From the NCBI GenBank assembly GCA_016892645.1, contig JAFEMX010000004.1:62001-126000 (forward strand): a DNA stretch of 64,000 bases. The letters run 5' to 3'. The DNA comes from Micrococcaceae bacterium RIT 802 (GTDB lineage: Bacteria > Actinomycetota > Actinomycetes > Actinomycetales > Micrococcaceae). This document shows positions 9,974 to 21,210 of this stretch, in pieces (position 1 is the stretch's first letter; each line of letters begins with the position of its first letter). The notes under the pieces are model-generated. The model was not told the DNA's origin and did no database searches. It was given only the letters and a program-made list of their open reading frames with translations. The position numbers and the translations under genes are program-made.

Positions 9974-11854
9974 ATGAGTAACGGAACACCCATCAGCCCG
10001 TCGCTGGTGGCCAAGGCCGCCGGCCGTGCCAAGGATCAAGCTCCTGTCTCTTCCATCGTGGGTGCCTCGAACCCTGTCCAGGGTCCGAACAACACCGTGG
10101 CACCCACGGAGATGACTGGCTCACAAGCCATCGTCCGCTCGCTGGAAGAACTGGGCGTCAAAGACGTCTTCGGGTTGCCGGGAGGGGCCATCCTGCCCCT
10201 CTACGACCCACTGATGGACTCGACCAAGATCAACCACATCCTGGTCCGCCACGAACAGGGCTCCGGTCACGCAGCACAGGGCTACGCCATGGTCACCGGC
10301 GAGGTCGGGGTGTGCATCGCCACCTCCGGCCCCGGAGCCACCAACCTGGTCACCGCGATCGCCGATGCCCACATGGACTCGGTGCCCCTGGTGGCCATCA
10401 CCGGGCAGGTCCACTCGGCCTTCATCGGCACCGATGCCTTCCAGGAAGCGGACATCGTCGGCATCACCATGCCGATCACCAAGCACTCCTTCCTGGTCAC
10501 CAACCCCGACGACATCCCGCGGGTCATGGCCGAGGCCTTCCACATCGCCGGCACCGGCCGCCCCGGCCCGGTCCTGGTGGACATCACCAAGGACGCCCAG
10601 CAGGGCAAGGGCACGTTCGCCTGGCCGCCGAAGATCGACCTGCCGGGCTACCGCACCGTCACGCGCGGCCATGCCAAGCAGGTCCGCGAGGCGGCCAAGC
10701 TCATCGCCGCGTCCCAGCGCCCGGTCTTCTACGTCGGCGGCGGTGTCATCAAGGGCCACGCCTCGGTCGAACTGATGGAACTGGCCGAACTCGTCGGAGC
10801 CCCCGTCGCCACGACGCTGCAGGCCCGCGGGGCGTTCCCCGACTCCCACGAGCAGCACGTTGGCATGCCCGGCATGCACGGTGCCGTCTCAGCGGTCACC
10901 GCCCTGCAGCAATCCGACCTGCTGATCACCCTCGGCGCCCGCTTCGATGACCGGGTCACCGGCGTGCTCTCCACGTTCGCCCCGAACGCCAAGGTCATCC
11001 ACGCGGACATCGACCCGGCCGAGATCTCCAAGAACCGGACGGCCGATGTGCCGATCGTCGGTTCGGTCAAGGAGATCCTGCCGGAACTCACCGAGGCCTG
11101 CAGGACCCGGTTCGCCGAGGACGGCCACCCGGACCTGGCCCCGTGGTGGTCCACGCTGAACCGGCTGCGCGAGACGTACCCGATCGGCTTCACCGAAACC
11201 GAGGACGGCCTCACCGCACCACAGCGCGTCATCGAACGCATCGGCGCCCTGACCGGGCCCGAGGGCGTCTACGTTGCCGGCGTCGGCCAGCACCAGATGT
11301 GGGCCGCCCAGTTCGTGAAGTACGAACGCCCCCACCAGTGGCTGAACTCCGGCGGACTGGGAACCATGGGCTACTCCGTCCCGGCGGCCATGGGCGCGAA
11401 GGTCGGCAACCCCGACCGCGTCGTCTGGGCCATCGACGGCGACGGCTGCTTCCAGATGACCAACCAGGAACTCGCGACCTGCGTGATCAACAACATCCCG
11501 ATCAAGGTCGCGATCATCAACAACTCGTCCCTCGGCATGGTGCGGCAGTGGCAGACGCTCTTCTACGACTCCCGCTACTCCAACACCGACCTGAACACCG
11601 GCCACGGAACCGCCCGCGTGCCGGACTTCGTCAAGCTCGCCGACGCCTACGGCTGCGTCGGGCTGCGCTGCGAACGCGACGAGGACATCGACGCCACCAT
11701 CCAGCAGGCGCTCGAAATCAACGACCGCCCGGTCGTGATCGACTTCGTCGTCAGCCGCGACGCGATGGTGTGGCCGATGGTCCCCTCCGGCGTGAGCAAC
11801 GACGCCATCCAGATCGCCCGCGGCATGACCCCCGAATGGGAAGAGGAGGACTAG
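9974..11854 (+). CDS. ilvB: Acetolactate synthase, large (catalytic) subunit
   Basis: 626 residues. A thiamine-diphosphate enzyme that condenses pyruvate to acetolactate, or pyruvate with 2-oxobutyrate, the first committed step of branched-chain synthesis. The catalytic Glu is in [18 protein letters not shown]; the ThDP/Mg motif is [29 protein letters not shown] belongs to the FAD-binding middle domain. The start at 9974 follows AGAAGGAATATCCG. An N-terminal extension of about 50 residues (through [13 protein letters not shown]) precedes the domain, as in other actinobacteria. First gene of ilvB-ilvN-ilvC, under the attenuator just upstream. Confidence 0.98.
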   Translation: MSNGTPISPSLVAKAAGRAKDQAPVSSIVGASNPVQGPNNTVAPTEMTGSQAIVRSLEELGVKDVFGLPGGAILPLYDPLMDSTKINHILVRHEQGSGHAAQGYAMVTGEVGVCIATSGPGATNLVTAIADAHMDSVPLVAITGQVHSAFIGTDAFQEADIVGITMPITKHSFLVTNPDDIPRVMAEAFHIAGTGRPGPVLVDITKDAQQGKGTFAWPPKIDLPGYRTVTRGHAKQVREAAKLIAASQRPVFYVGGGVIKGHASVELMELAELVGAPVATTLQARGAFPDSHEQHVGMPGMHGAVSAVTALQQSDLLITLGARFDDRVTGVLSTFAPNAKVIHADIDPAEISKNRTADVPIVGSVKEILPELTEACRTRFAEDGHPDLAPWWSTLNRLRETYPIGFTETEDGLTAPQRVIERIGALTGPEGVYVAGVGQHQMWAAQFVKYERPHQWLNSGGLGTMGYSVPAAMGAKVGNPDRVVWAIDGDGCFQMTNQELATCVINNIPIKVAIINNSSLGMVRQWQTLFYDSRYSNTDLNTGHGTARVPDFVKLADAYGCVGLRCERDEDIDATIQQALEINDRPVVIDFVVSRDAMVWPMVPSGVSNDAIQIARGMTPEWEEED

Positions 11855-11858
11855 GACC

Positions 11859-13458
<1,600 letters not shown>

Positions 13459-13504
13459 CCCGCACGATCGCGTTCCGGGGGAAACCCCATCGAGTACGAC
13501 GGCG

Positions 13505-13536
13505 ATGGCCCGCACTGTTTCGACGGTGCGGGCCAT
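13505..13536 (+). terminator. Terminator of the ilvBNC operon
   Basis: A perfect 11-base stem, ATGGCCCGCAC (13505-13515) and GTGCGGGCCAT (13526-13536), sits 46 bases after the ilvC stop. Confidence 0.75.
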
Positions 13537-13577
13537 TGCCGCGTCCGGGGCGGCCGCGACTGGACCGGGTCATCTTC

Positions 13578-13593
13578 GCGTCATCTGTGACGC
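13578..13593. promoter_or_regulatory. Inverted repeat upstream of serA
   Basis: GCGTCA-TCTG-TGACGC is a perfect six-base inverted repeat about 150 bases before serA. It could be an operator. A GATAAT minus-10-like box lies at 13673-13678, with no good minus-35. Confidence 0.3.
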
Positions 13594-13746
13594 AGGCGAC
13601 GTGGAGGGTGTCTTCGTGCCCGTACCGGCCCGTAATATCCGGGCACCGACAGGGAACCCCGGGCGTCCGGACGATAATCTGGGGCGGGGGACCGGAGAAA
13701 CCCCGGCCCCGAACCCGCATCCGTCGATTGCAAAGGTGCCACCTCA

Positions 13747-15342
13747 GTGTCAGAAACCAAGCCCGTTGTTCTCCTCGCCGAGGAACTTTCGCCAGCCACC
13801 GTCCAGGCGTTGGGTCCTGACTTCGAGATCCGCAGCACCGATGGTTCCGACCGCTCCCAGCTGCTCTCGGCCATCGCCGACGTCGACGCCATCCTGGTCC
13901 GTTCGGCCACCAAGGTCGACGAGGAGGCCATCGCCGCGGCCAAGAACCTGAAGATCATCGCCCGCGCCGGCGTCGGGCTGGACAACGTCGACATCAAGGC
14001 AGCCACCCAGGCAGGCGTCATGGTCGTGAACGCCCCGACCTCGAACATCATCTCCGCCGCCGAACTGACCGTCGGGCACATCGTCTCCCTGGCCCGCCGC
14101 ATCCCGGCAGCCAACGCCTCCCTGAAGTCCGGTGCCTGGAAGCGCTCGGCCTACACCGGCGTCGAACTCTTCGAGAAGACGGCCGGCATCATCGGCCTCG
14201 GCCGTATCGGCGCCCTGGTCGCCGCCCGCCTGCAGGGCTTCGGCATGGATGTCGTCGCCTACGACCCGTACGTCACCAGCGCCCGCGCCCAGCAGATGGG
14301 CGTGCGCCTGCTCGAGCTCGACGAGCTGCTGGCCACCTCGGACTTCATCACCATCCACATGCCCAAGACCCCCGAGACGCTGGGCATGCTCGGCGCCGAG
14401 GCGTTCGGGAAGATGAAGGAGAGTGCCTACGTCATCAACGTCGCCCGCGGCGGCCTGGTGGACGAGGACGCCCTCTACACCGCGCTGAAGGACAAGCAGA
14501 TCGCCGGTGCCGGCATCGACGTCTACGTCACCGAGCCCAGCACCGATCTGCCGTTCTTCGAGTTCGAAAATGTCACCGTCACGCCGCACTTGGGCGCCTC
14601 CACCGACGAGGCGCAGGAGAAGGCCGGCGTGTCTGTCGCGAAGTCGGTGCGTTTGGCACTGTCTGGCGAACTGGTCCCGGATGCGGTGAACGTCGCCGGC
14701 GGCGTCATCGACGAATCCGTCCGCCCGGGCATCCCGCTGATCGAGAAGCTCGGCCGCATCTTCACCGCCCTGACGGTCGATTCGCTGACCTCGCTGGACG
14801 TCGAGATCGCCGGCGAGATCGCCGAACTGGATGTGAAGGTCCTGGAGCTCTCTGCCTTGAAGGGTGTCTTCCGCGACATCGTCTCGGACCAGGTTTCCTA
14901 CGTGAACGCCCCGGTGCTGGCCGAACAGCGCGGGATCACCACCCGGCTGGTCACCACCGCCGAATCGCCGGAATACCGCAACGCGCTGACGCTGAAGGGT
15001 GCACTGTCCGACGGCCAGCAGATCTCCGTCACCGGTACGCTGACCGGTCCCAAGCAGATCGAGAAGCTCGTCGGCATCGGCGGATACGAACTCGAGATCC
15101 CGATCGCCGAGCACATGATCGTGCTGGTCTACCAGGACCGCGCCGGCGTCATCGGCACCCTCGGCAGCACGCTGGGGGAGCACGACGTGAACATCGCCGC
15201 CATGCAGGTCGCCCGCAAGGAGGAAGGCGGGCCCGCCCTGGCCGTCCTCGCCGTCGACACCGCGCTGCCGGCCGGCGTCCTTGACGCCGTCCGCGACTCC
15301 ATCGGCGCCACGACCGCCCGTGAGGTCAACCTGGAAGACTGA
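13747..15342 (+). CDS. serA: D-3-phosphoglycerate dehydrogenase
   Basis: 531 residues. It oxidises 3-phosphoglycerate to 3-phosphohydroxypyruvate, the first step of serine synthesis. The NAD motif is GIIGLGRIGALVAARLQGFG; catalytic Arg and His are in NVARGGLVDEDAL and TVTPHLGASTDEAQ. After the catalytic core come the intervening ASB domain and a C-terminal ACT domain (VLVYQDRAGVIGTLGSTL) for serine feedback, so this is the long type 1 form common in actinobacteria. The GTG start at 13747 has AAAGGTG about 10 bases upstream. It lies downstream of ilvC but behind a terminator, so it has its own promoter. Confidence 0.97.
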   Translation: MSETKPVVLLAEELSPATVQALGPDFEIRSTDGSDRSQLLSAIADVDAILVRSATKVDEEAIAAAKNLKIIARAGVGLDNVDIKAATQAGVMVVNAPTSNIISAAELTVGHIVSLARRIPAANASLKSGAWKRSAYTGVELFEKTAGIIGLGRIGALVAARLQGFGMDVVAYDPYVTSARAQQMGVRLLELDELLATSDFITIHMPKTPETLGMLGAEAFGKMKESAYVINVARGGLVDEDALYTALKDKQIAGAGIDVYVTEPSTDLPFFEFENVTVTPHLGASTDEAQEKAGVSVAKSVRLALSGELVPDAVNVAGGVIDESVRPGIPLIEKLGRIFTALTVDSLTSLDVEIAGEIAELDVKVLELSALKGVFRDIVSDQVSYVNAPVLAEQRGITTRLVTTAESPEYRNALTLKGALSDGQQISVTGTLTGPKQIEKLVGIGGYELEIPIAEHMIVLVYQDRAGVIGTLGSTLGEHDVNIAAMQVARKEEGGPALAVLAVDTALPAGVLDAVRDSIGATTAREVNLED

Positions 15343-15355
15343 TCCAGACTTGCCG

Positions 15356-15400
15356 AGGGGCGTGTGGGGCATCGCATGACGCGACGACCGGCACGCCCCT
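15356..15400. terminator. Bidirectional terminator between serA and the acetyltransferase gene
   Basis: AGGGGCGTG (15356-15364) pairs with CACGCCCCT (15392-15400). The genes on both sides converge on it. Confidence 0.65.
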
Positions 15401-15432
15401 TGGCATATCAGGAAGGGGCAGCAGGCCAGGTG

Positions 15433-16155
15433 TCAGGCGTCCTCGGGGTTCTGGAGGACGACCTCCCAGAGCCCGAAATACGTCAGGCCCGCCGCCGCGG
15501 CCACCGCCCGCGAACCGGCATTGGATGGCTGGCAACGGTACTGCGGGACATACCCGCGGGAGTAGGCACGTCGGCTGATCGACCGCACGACATTCCGGGC
15601 GAGCCCGCGACCCCGGAACTGCGGCAAGGTCAGCACGCCGATGTCCGCCAGCTTGCCTTCGCGCCAGGGATAGGCGCTGGCGACGCAGGCCAGCCGGTTC
15701 TCCGCCAGGGCCCCGAAGACCGCCCAATGGTCGAGCTCCACGTAGGCTTCGTCGAGGTCCGCAGCGGAGGCGGTTGCGGTGAACCGGGAGAACAAGTCGG
15801 CGTCGTCGGAAGTCAACTGTCGGACCTCTTCTGGCGTCGACTCGTCCCACAGCTCCGCGGTCGCCTCGTCGGTGAAGTAGAACAGGCAGTCCGGGTCATA
15901 CAGCTCCAGACCCGCATGGGCCAGCCTCTCGCGGAAGGTGCCGGCGTCGAGTTGTGCCCCGCTGGGAAGCCCAAGTCGGGCGGCGACCTCGACGGTGACG
16001 ACTGCTGCCACGGTGCCGTCGTGCCGGGTCAGGACCTCGACGGGCCGGTCCGGCGCCAGTGTTGGGTTGATGGTGACGGTGAAGTTATCGGTGCCACGTA
16101 TGGTCTCGCCGTGGAAGGGCGCCTGCCAGAACGCGGTGATTTCCGGTGAAAACAC
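15433..16155 (-). CDS. GNAT-family N-acetyltransferase
   Basis: About 240 residues. The C-terminal half is a GNAT domain: the acetyl-CoA loop is LPQFRGRGLARNVVRS (Q/R-x-x-G-x-G/A type), preceded by ADIGVLTL and followed by YRCQPSNAGSRAVAAAAGLTYFG, a typical motif B. The N-terminal half has no recognisable catalytic motif. The acceptor is unknown. The GTG at 16155 is preferred because AAGGAG ends 5 bases upstream; an in-frame ATG at 16188 would lengthen it by 11 residues. It is convergent with serA and divergent from metG. Confidence 0.85.
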   Translation of the reverse strand: MFSPEITAFWQAPFHGETIRGTDNFTVTINPTLAPDRPVEVLTRHDGTVAAVVTVEVAARLGLPSGAQLDAGTFRERLAHAGLELYDPDCLFYFTDEATAELWDESTPEEVRQLTSDDADLFSRFTATASAADLDEAYVELDHWAVFGALAENRLACVASAYPWREGKLADIGVLTLPQFRGRGLARNVVRSISRRAYSRGYVPQYRCQPSNAGSRAVAAAAGLTYFGLWEVVLQNPEDA

Positions 16156-16267
16156 GGGGACTCCTTGGGGTGGCGATGGGCTGGACACATCCAGGTCCAG
16201 GTACGTGAAGCTGCGGACGGGTGGCTACCCGGATGGGCGGCCAACTGCCCCGGTACGGTAGATTTCT

Positions 16268-17830
16268 ATGGTGACTTCATCCCAGGACCAGACCCCGTTT
16301 TACATCACCACAGCCATCTCGTACCCCAACGGCCTCCCGCACATCGGGCACGCCTACGAGTTTATTGCCACGGACGCGATGGCGCGTTTCAAGCGCCTGG
16401 ATGGTGGTGACGTCTTCTTCCTGACGGGCACGGATGAGCACGGCCAGAAGATGCTGCAGACGGCCGAGAAGGAGGGCATCACGCCGCGCCAGCTCGCACA
16501 GCGCAACTCGGACGTCTTCCAGGAGGCGCAGGACGAGCTGGGCATCAGCTACGACCGCTTCATCCGCACCACCGACGCAGACCACCACGATGCCGCCCAG
16601 GCCATCTGGCAGCGCATGGAAGCCAACGGGGACATCTATCTGGACAAGTACGCCGGCTGGTACTCCGTGCGCGACGAGGCCTTCTACGGCGAGGACGAGA
16701 CCGAGGTCCGCGAGGACGGCGTCCGCTACTCCACCGTGTCCGACACGGAGGTGGCCTGGACCGAGGAGGAGTCGTATTTCTTCCGGCTCTCCGCCTACCA
16801 GGACAAGCTCCTGGAGCTCTATCGCGACCAGCCCGAGTTCGGTGCTCCGCAGTACCGCTTCAACGAGGTCATCCGCTTCGTGGAGGGCGGCCTGAACGAC
16901 CTGTCGATCTCCCGGACCAGCTTCGACTGGGGCATCCCGGTCCCGGGCAATCCGAAGCACGTGATGTACGTGTGGGTCGACGCCCTGACCAACTACCTCA
17001 CCGGCGTCGGATTCCCCGACACGAACTCGGCGTCCTTCCGCAAGTACTGGCCCGCCGACGTGCACGTGATCGGCAAGGACATCTCCCGGTTCCACGCCAT
17101 CTACTGGCCTGCGTTCCTCATGTCCGCCGGGCTCGAGGTGCCGCGACGCGTCATGATCCACGGCCACCTGCACAACAACGGCGTGAAGATGTCCAAGTCG
17201 CTGGGCAACACCGTTTCCCCTGCCGACTGGGTGGAAAGCTACGGGCTGGACCAGATCCGGTACTTCCTGCTGCGCGAGGTCCCCTTCGGCGCTGATGGCA
17301 ATTACAGCCACGAGGCGATCGTCGGGCGCATGAACTCGGATCTGGCCAACAACCTGGGCAACCTCGCCCAGCGGTCGCTGTCGATGGTGGCCAAGAACTG
17401 CGAGGGCAAGGTCCCGACCCCGGGTGACTTCACCGAGACCGACCGCGCGCTGCTCGACGCCGCAACTGGCCTGCTGGACCACTCACGGGGCGCCTATGAC
17501 CGCCAGGAGTTCAGCAAGGCCCTCGAGGCCATCTGGCATGTCTTGGGCGATACCAATGCTTACTTCGCCGAGCAGGCCCCGTGGGTGTTGCGTAAGACGG
17601 ACACGGCCCGCATGGAGACCGTGTTGTACGTGACGCTCGAGGTGCTGCGCCGGGTCGCACTGCTGGTGCAGCCGGTCATGCCCACCTCGGCCGGCCAGTT
17701 GCTGGATGTCCTGGGCCAGGATGGGGGAGCGGCACGCACCTTCGCCGCCTTCGACTCGGCCATCGAATCCGGACACGAGCTGCCGGCACCGACGCCGATC
17801 TTCCCGAAGTACGAGGAGCCGGCCGAGTAG
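16268..17830 (+). CDS. metG: Methionyl-tRNA synthetase
   Basis: 520 residues. It charges tRNA-Met. The class I signature appears as [13 protein letters not shown] (HIGH) and [12 protein letters not shown] (KMSKS). The anticodon-binding helical domain follows to the end; the C-terminal tRNA-binding (EMAP-like) domain of the long forms is absent, as in other actinobacteria. No Shine-Dalgarno sequence is present; a TACGGT box lies 8 bases before the ATG, so the mRNA may be leaderless. Confidence 0.98.
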   Translation: MVTSSQDQTPFYITTAISYPNGLPHIGHAYEFIATDAMARFKRLDGGDVFFLTGTDEHGQKMLQTAEKEGITPRQLAQRNSDVFQEAQDELGISYDRFIRTTDADHHDAAQAIWQRMEANGDIYLDKYAGWYSVRDEAFYGEDETEVREDGVRYSTVSDTEVAWTEEESYFFRLSAYQDKLLELYRDQPEFGAPQYRFNEVIRFVEGGLNDLSISRTSFDWGIPVPGNPKHVMYVWVDALTNYLTGVGFPDTNSASFRKYWPADVHVIGKDISRFHAIYWPAFLMSAGLEVPRRVMIHGHLHNNGVKMSKSLGNTVSPADWVESYGLDQIRYFLLREVPFGADGNYSHEAIVGRMNSDLANNLGNLAQRSLSMVAKNCEGKVPTPGDFTETDRALLDAATGLLDHSRGAYDRQEFSKALEAIWHVLGDTNAYFAEQAPWVLRKTDTARMETVLYVTLEVLRRVALLVQPVMPTSAGQLLDVLGQDGGAARTFAAFDSAIESGHELPAPTPIFPKYEEPAE

Positions 17831-17862
17831 TCCGCCCGGCATCTGGCGAGTGAGGTGCTGGT

Positions 17863-18402
17863 ATGGCCATCGAGGTCGTTCCCTACTCACCGCGGTGGCC
17901 CCTGCAGTTTGACCGTCTCGCCGCCGGGCTGCGCTCTGCACTGGCCGGGGTCCCCGCCCAGATCGAGCATGTCGGGTCGACGGCGGTGCCCGGCCTGGCC
18001 GCCAAGCCCATCATCGATGTGGACGTCATCGTTGCGCGTGAGCAACTCGTGCCAGCCATCGAGGCCCTGGAACGGGTTGGATATTCGGATCGCGGCGACT
18101 TGGGAGTCACGGATCGTGAGGCGTTCACCGCGCCCGACGAGAATCCTGCGCACCATGTGTATGCCTGCGTGGCGGGGACGTTGCACATACGCAACCACCT
18201 GACCATCCGGGATGCCCTACGGGCCGATCCCCGGCTGCGTGATCGCTATGCCGCCGTGAAGCTGGAGCTTGCCGGCGATCCGGAGATGGATATCGGGCGC
18301 TACATTGCCGCAAAATCGGCTGTCCTGCAGGAGGTCCTCGCCGTCTCGGACCTGACCGCGGATGAGAAGCGACTGATCTTCGAGCTCAACAACGACGACT
18401 GA
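17863..18402 (+). CDS. GrpB family protein (nucleotidyltransferase-like)
   Basis: 179 residues. The family is recognised by EVVPYSPRWPLQFDRLAAGL, IEHVGSTAVPGLAAKPIIDVDV and the late AGTLHIRNHLTIRDALRADP. The HVGSTAVPGL...DIDV pattern resembles the nucleotidyltransferase fold, and the family is sometimes found fused to dephospho-CoA kinase; its reaction is not established. It follows metG after 32 bases and may be co-transcribed with it. A strong terminator follows. Confidence 0.9.
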   Translation: MAIEVVPYSPRWPLQFDRLAAGLRSALAGVPAQIEHVGSTAVPGLAAKPIIDVDVIVAREQLVPAIEALERVGYSDRGDLGVTDREAFTAPDENPAHHVYACVAGTLHIRNHLTIRDALRADPRLRDRYAAVKLELAGDPEMDIGRYIAAKSAVLQEVLAVSDLTADEKRLIFELNNDD

Positions 18403-18410
18403 TAGGGCAC

Positions 18411-18456
18411 AAAAAAGCTCCGGCAGGATCCAACGGATCCGGCTGGAGCTTTTTTG
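18411..18456. terminator. Bidirectional intrinsic terminator
   Basis: AAAAAAGCTCC...GGAGCTTTTTT forms a long stem with a few internal mismatches and has A and T runs on its two sides. The GrpB-like gene and the minus-strand BCCT transporter gene converge on it. Confidence 0.9.
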
Positions 18457-18470
18457 TTCATGGGAACCGC

Positions 18471-20171
18471 TTACACCTTCGGTGGGTTCCCACCCTCATC
18501 GGAATCCACGATCTCATTCTCAGTCGTGGTCGGGACCGCGAACGGCACCATGGCGGGAACCTCGACGGCTCCGCGAACCGGGCCCTGCCGGCGCTTACGC
18601 AACGGGTCGCGGCGCAGATCGGCATAGAGGGCGACGCAGAGGCCGATGATGATCAGCACGAACGGCGTGGCGGCCAGGATCGTGAACGTCTGCAGGGCAT
18701 CGAGCCCTCCGACGAACAGCAGTACGGCTGCCACGGCGCCGGTGAGGACGGCCCACATGATGACCAGCGGCTTCCACGGTTCCTTGCGCCCGCGGGAGGA
18801 CAGCGTGCCGAGCACCAGGGCCCCGGCGTCGGCGCCACTGACGAAGAAAATCGCCGTCAGCACCATCACCACGATCGCCGCGGCGGTAAAGAGCGGGTAG
18901 TTCTGCAGCGCTGCGAAGAAGCCTGCGGCTTCGTTGCCGGCACCGGCGATGTCCACGCCGTTGAGCTGAAGGTGGATGCCTGCGCCGCCGAAGATCGCGA
19001 ACCAGATGACGCTCACAGCGGTGGGGACCAGCAGCACGCCGAGGACGAACTCCTTGATCGTGCGCCCCTTGGAGATCTTCGCGATGAACGTTCCGACGAA
19101 CGGCGTCCAGGAGATCCACCAAGCCCAGTAGAAGATGGTCCAGGACGCCAGCCATTCGGATCCGCCGAAGACTGCCGAGTGGAAGCTCATTGGAATGAGC
19201 TGGTCGAGATAGGAGCCGATGGCATCGGGGACGAGATCGAGGATGAAGACGGTCGGCCCGACGACGAACACGAAGACGAGCAGGACGGCTGCCAGGATCA
19301 TGTTGGCGTTGGAGAGCCACTTGATGCCCTTGGAGACGCCGCTGGCCGCGGAGAAGATGACGCCGATCGTCAGCACGCAGATGATGATGATCGGTGCCGC
19401 CGCGGAGGGGTTCTCCTCGAACTTGCCGGTCTTCAGCAGGGCCAAGCCGGAGGCCACCTGGAGGGCGCCGAGGCCCAGCGAGGTGGCGGAACCGAACTTG
19501 GTGCAGATGATGGCCAGAATGTCGATGGGCTTGCCCCAGCCCTTGTTTTCGATCCGGTCCTTGCCGAACAGTGCCTGGAAGGGCGCGCTCATCAGGTTGC
19601 CGCGCCCCATGCGGTAGGTCGAGTAGGCAAGCGCCAGGCCGACCACGGAATAGATCGCCCACGGGTGCAGGCCCCAATGGAAGAGCGTGTACGCCATGGC
19701 AGTGCTTGCTGCTTCCTGGGACCCGGGGGCCGCATCCACGAAGGGTGGCGGCGAGGCCAGATGGGAGACCGGTTCGTAGACGCCGAAGAACATCAGGCCA
19801 ATGCCCATGCCGGCGCTGAACATCATGGCGATCCAGGACAGGGTGGAGAATTCGGGCTTCTCGCCGTGCTGGGACAGCGGGATGCTGCCGTAGCGGCCGA
19901 AGGCCAGAACCAGGGAGAAGGCCACGAAACCGGTGGCTGCCAGGATGAACAGCCAACCCAGGTTGGTGGTCACCCAGCTCAGTGCGGCGGCCGCGCCATC
20001 GCCAAAGGGAGTGGTGAAAACAGCTCCGAAGATGCAGAGTGCGGCGATGATGCCGAAGGCGACCCCGAAGACCGTCTTGTCCACGGTCGCCCATCCGGCT
20101 TTGACGGAGGTGATTTCCTCTTCGTCGTCCGGCGGCGCACTGACCACGGACTCGTTGGATTGTGTACTCAT
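18471..20171 (-). CDS. BCCT-family betaine/carnitine/choline-type transporter
   Basis: 566 residues, integral membrane protein with about 12 hydrophobic segments. The family takes up trimethylammonium compatible solutes such as glycine betaine with Na+ or H+. Signatures seen are SAGMGIGLMFFGVYEP (the glycine-rich fourth segment, with VYEP where VAEP is usual) and the tryptophan-rich FYWAWWISWTPFVG. The hydrophilic N- and C-terminal tails (about 30 and 50 residues, the latter with several Arg/Lys) may sense osmolarity as in BetP, which is inference. The ATG at 20171 follows GAGGATCTTG; the open frame upstream of it is not the gene. Confidence 0.95.
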   Translation of the reverse strand: MSTQSNESVVSAPPDDEEEITSVKAGWATVDKTVFGVAFGIIAALCIFGAVFTTPFGDGAAAALSWVTTNLGWLFILAATGFVAFSLVLAFGRYGSIPLSQHGEKPEFSTLSWIAMMFSAGMGIGLMFFGVYEPVSHLASPPPFVDAAPGSQEAASTAMAYTLFHWGLHPWAIYSVVGLALAYSTYRMGRGNLMSAPFQALFGKDRIENKGWGKPIDILAIICTKFGSATSLGLGALQVASGLALLKTGKFEENPSAAAPIIIICVLTIGVIFSAASGVSKGIKWLSNANMILAAVLLVFVFVVGPTVFILDLVPDAIGSYLDQLIPMSFHSAVFGGSEWLASWTIFYWAWWISWTPFVGTFIAKISKGRTIKEFVLGVLLVPTAVSVIWFAIFGGAGIHLQLNGVDIAGAGNEAAGFFAALQNYPLFTAAAIVVMVLTAIFFVSGADAGALVLGTLSSRGRKEPWKPLVIMWAVLTGAVAAVLLFVGGLDALQTFTILAATPFVLIIIGLCVALYADLRRDPLRKRRQGPVRGAVEVPAMVPFAVPTTTENEIVDSDEGGNPPKV

Positions 20172-20263
20172 CAAGATCCTCGCTACAGGTGTTGGAGGCA
20201 TTCTCGGGGACGGGCCTCGTCCCCGACTTCGTTCGTCTTTCGTCTGTGCAATAGTGCAGTCAG

Positions 20264-20269
20264 TATAGT
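20264..20269 (+). promoter_or_regulatory. Minus-10 box of a leaderless promoter
   Basis: TATAGT lies exactly 7 bases before the ATG at 20277 and no Shine-Dalgarno sequence is visible. Confidence 0.55.
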
Positions 20270-20276
20270 TGCACCC

Positions 20277-20891
20277 ATGAATGCGAATGGCGAATCCGCA
20301 AACAATGAAATTTCCTACGATGAGCACGGGGGAGACAATGGCCGCACCGTGTTCGGCGGGCATGGAGAGCTCGCCAAGACGGATGCGATGGTCATCGCAT
20401 ACAGCGAGTGTGACGCCGCCAACGCATCGGTCGCTCTGGCCATGTCCGTGGGCGGGATGACACCTGAAGTCAGCGCGACGCTGATCAGCATCCAGAACGA
20501 CCTGTACGACCTGGTCTCCGATCTGCTCGAGCCCTTCAACTCGGGTAATCCGGCTGCGGCGCGGATCATTCCGGGGCATGTGGAGCGCATCGATCGGGCG
20601 ATTGACCACTTCCGCGGCCAGGCACGCGACCTCAGCGGTAAGATCCTGCCCGGTGGAACGATGTCCGCCGCGATGCTCTACCAGGCGCGGGCGGCGGTCC
20701 GTCGAGCGGAACTGGCTGTCTGGCGCGCCGTCAAGTCGTATCCGGAAGTGGTGAACGACCAGACCGCCCGGTACCTGAACCACCTCTCGACGCTGCTGTT
20801 CGTGCTGGCGCGCGTCGCCAACGTCGAACATGGCGACGTCGAGTGGGTGCCCGAGGCGTCGGTTCAGGCGTTCCTGGAGGACTCCGAGTAG
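20277..20891 (+). CDS. PduO-type cobalamin adenosyltransferase-like protein, diverged
   Basis: 204 residues. The outline of PduO-type ATP:cob(I)alamin adenosyltransferases is present: a GDNGRTVFGGHGELAKTD loop, SECDAANASVALAM where GDVDELNS-type sequence is usual, LPGGTMSAAMLYQARAAVRRAEL where LPGG...LHxARTVxRRAER is usual. Several conserved residues differ: DE of DELN has become CD, the His before the ARxxxRRAER helix is Tyr, and the last Arg of that helix is Leu. It may be a catalytically altered relative. The start follows a leaderless-type promoter. It is divergent from the BCCT gene, with no cobalamin genes beside it. Confidence 0.75.
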   Translation: MNANGESANNEISYDEHGGDNGRTVFGGHGELAKTDAMVIAYSECDAANASVALAMSVGGMTPEVSATLISIQNDLYDLVSDLLEPFNSGNPAAARIIPGHVERIDRAIDHFRGQARDLSGKILPGGTMSAAMLYQARAAVRRAELAVWRAVKSYPEVVNDQTARYLNHLSTLLFVLARVANVEHGDVEWVPEASVQAFLEDSE

Positions 20892-20943
20892 GACACCCGC
20901 CGCGCGGTGCGATCCGCGCCGGCCCGCAACAACCTTCACGGTC

Positions 20944-20967
20944 GGCTCCGCTTGATGCGGGGCCTTT
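20944..20967 (+). terminator. Terminator after the PduO-like gene
   Basis: GGCTCCGC-TTGAT-GCGGGGCC (20944-20964) followed by TTT. Confidence 0.5.
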
Positions 20968-21210
20968 CGTGTGTCCGGGGCCTGAGAGTGCGGCTCTGTT
21001 CGGGGTCGCGACAGCACGGTCCCGGAGACGGGTCCAAGCCGGGGCACCGTCTTCGGGAGAGTCGTGCAAAACACACTGTGTTTTCTCCATCCGCTGAGGT
21101 TTAATAATTGAGGTTGTCGGCATTCAGCTCTGACAGCCGGTAGCCGATCGTCTGCGCGCTTTGGGGGCGGAGCGGGGCAACCTCATCAACATCACGGATC
21201 GGATACCGCC
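20968..21210. other. Intergenic region with inverted repeat and possible promoter
   Basis: No convincing gene. AAAACAC-ACT-GTGTTTT (21068-21084) is a perfect seven-base inverted repeat, and an AT-rich TTTAATAATTG run (21100-21110) may be the minus-10 region for the following propeller gene, giving a leader of about 95 bases. Confidence 0.4.

Noticed and set aside
13750-15372. 540-codon minus-strand frame across serA
   Set aside because: Antisense shadow of serA; composition is Gly/Asp/Val/Gln rich as expected from reversed GC-biased codons.
18972-20276. Upstream extension of the PduO-like frame to 639 codons
   Set aside because: The extension is antisense to the BCCT transporter; the real start is set by the promoter box at 20264.
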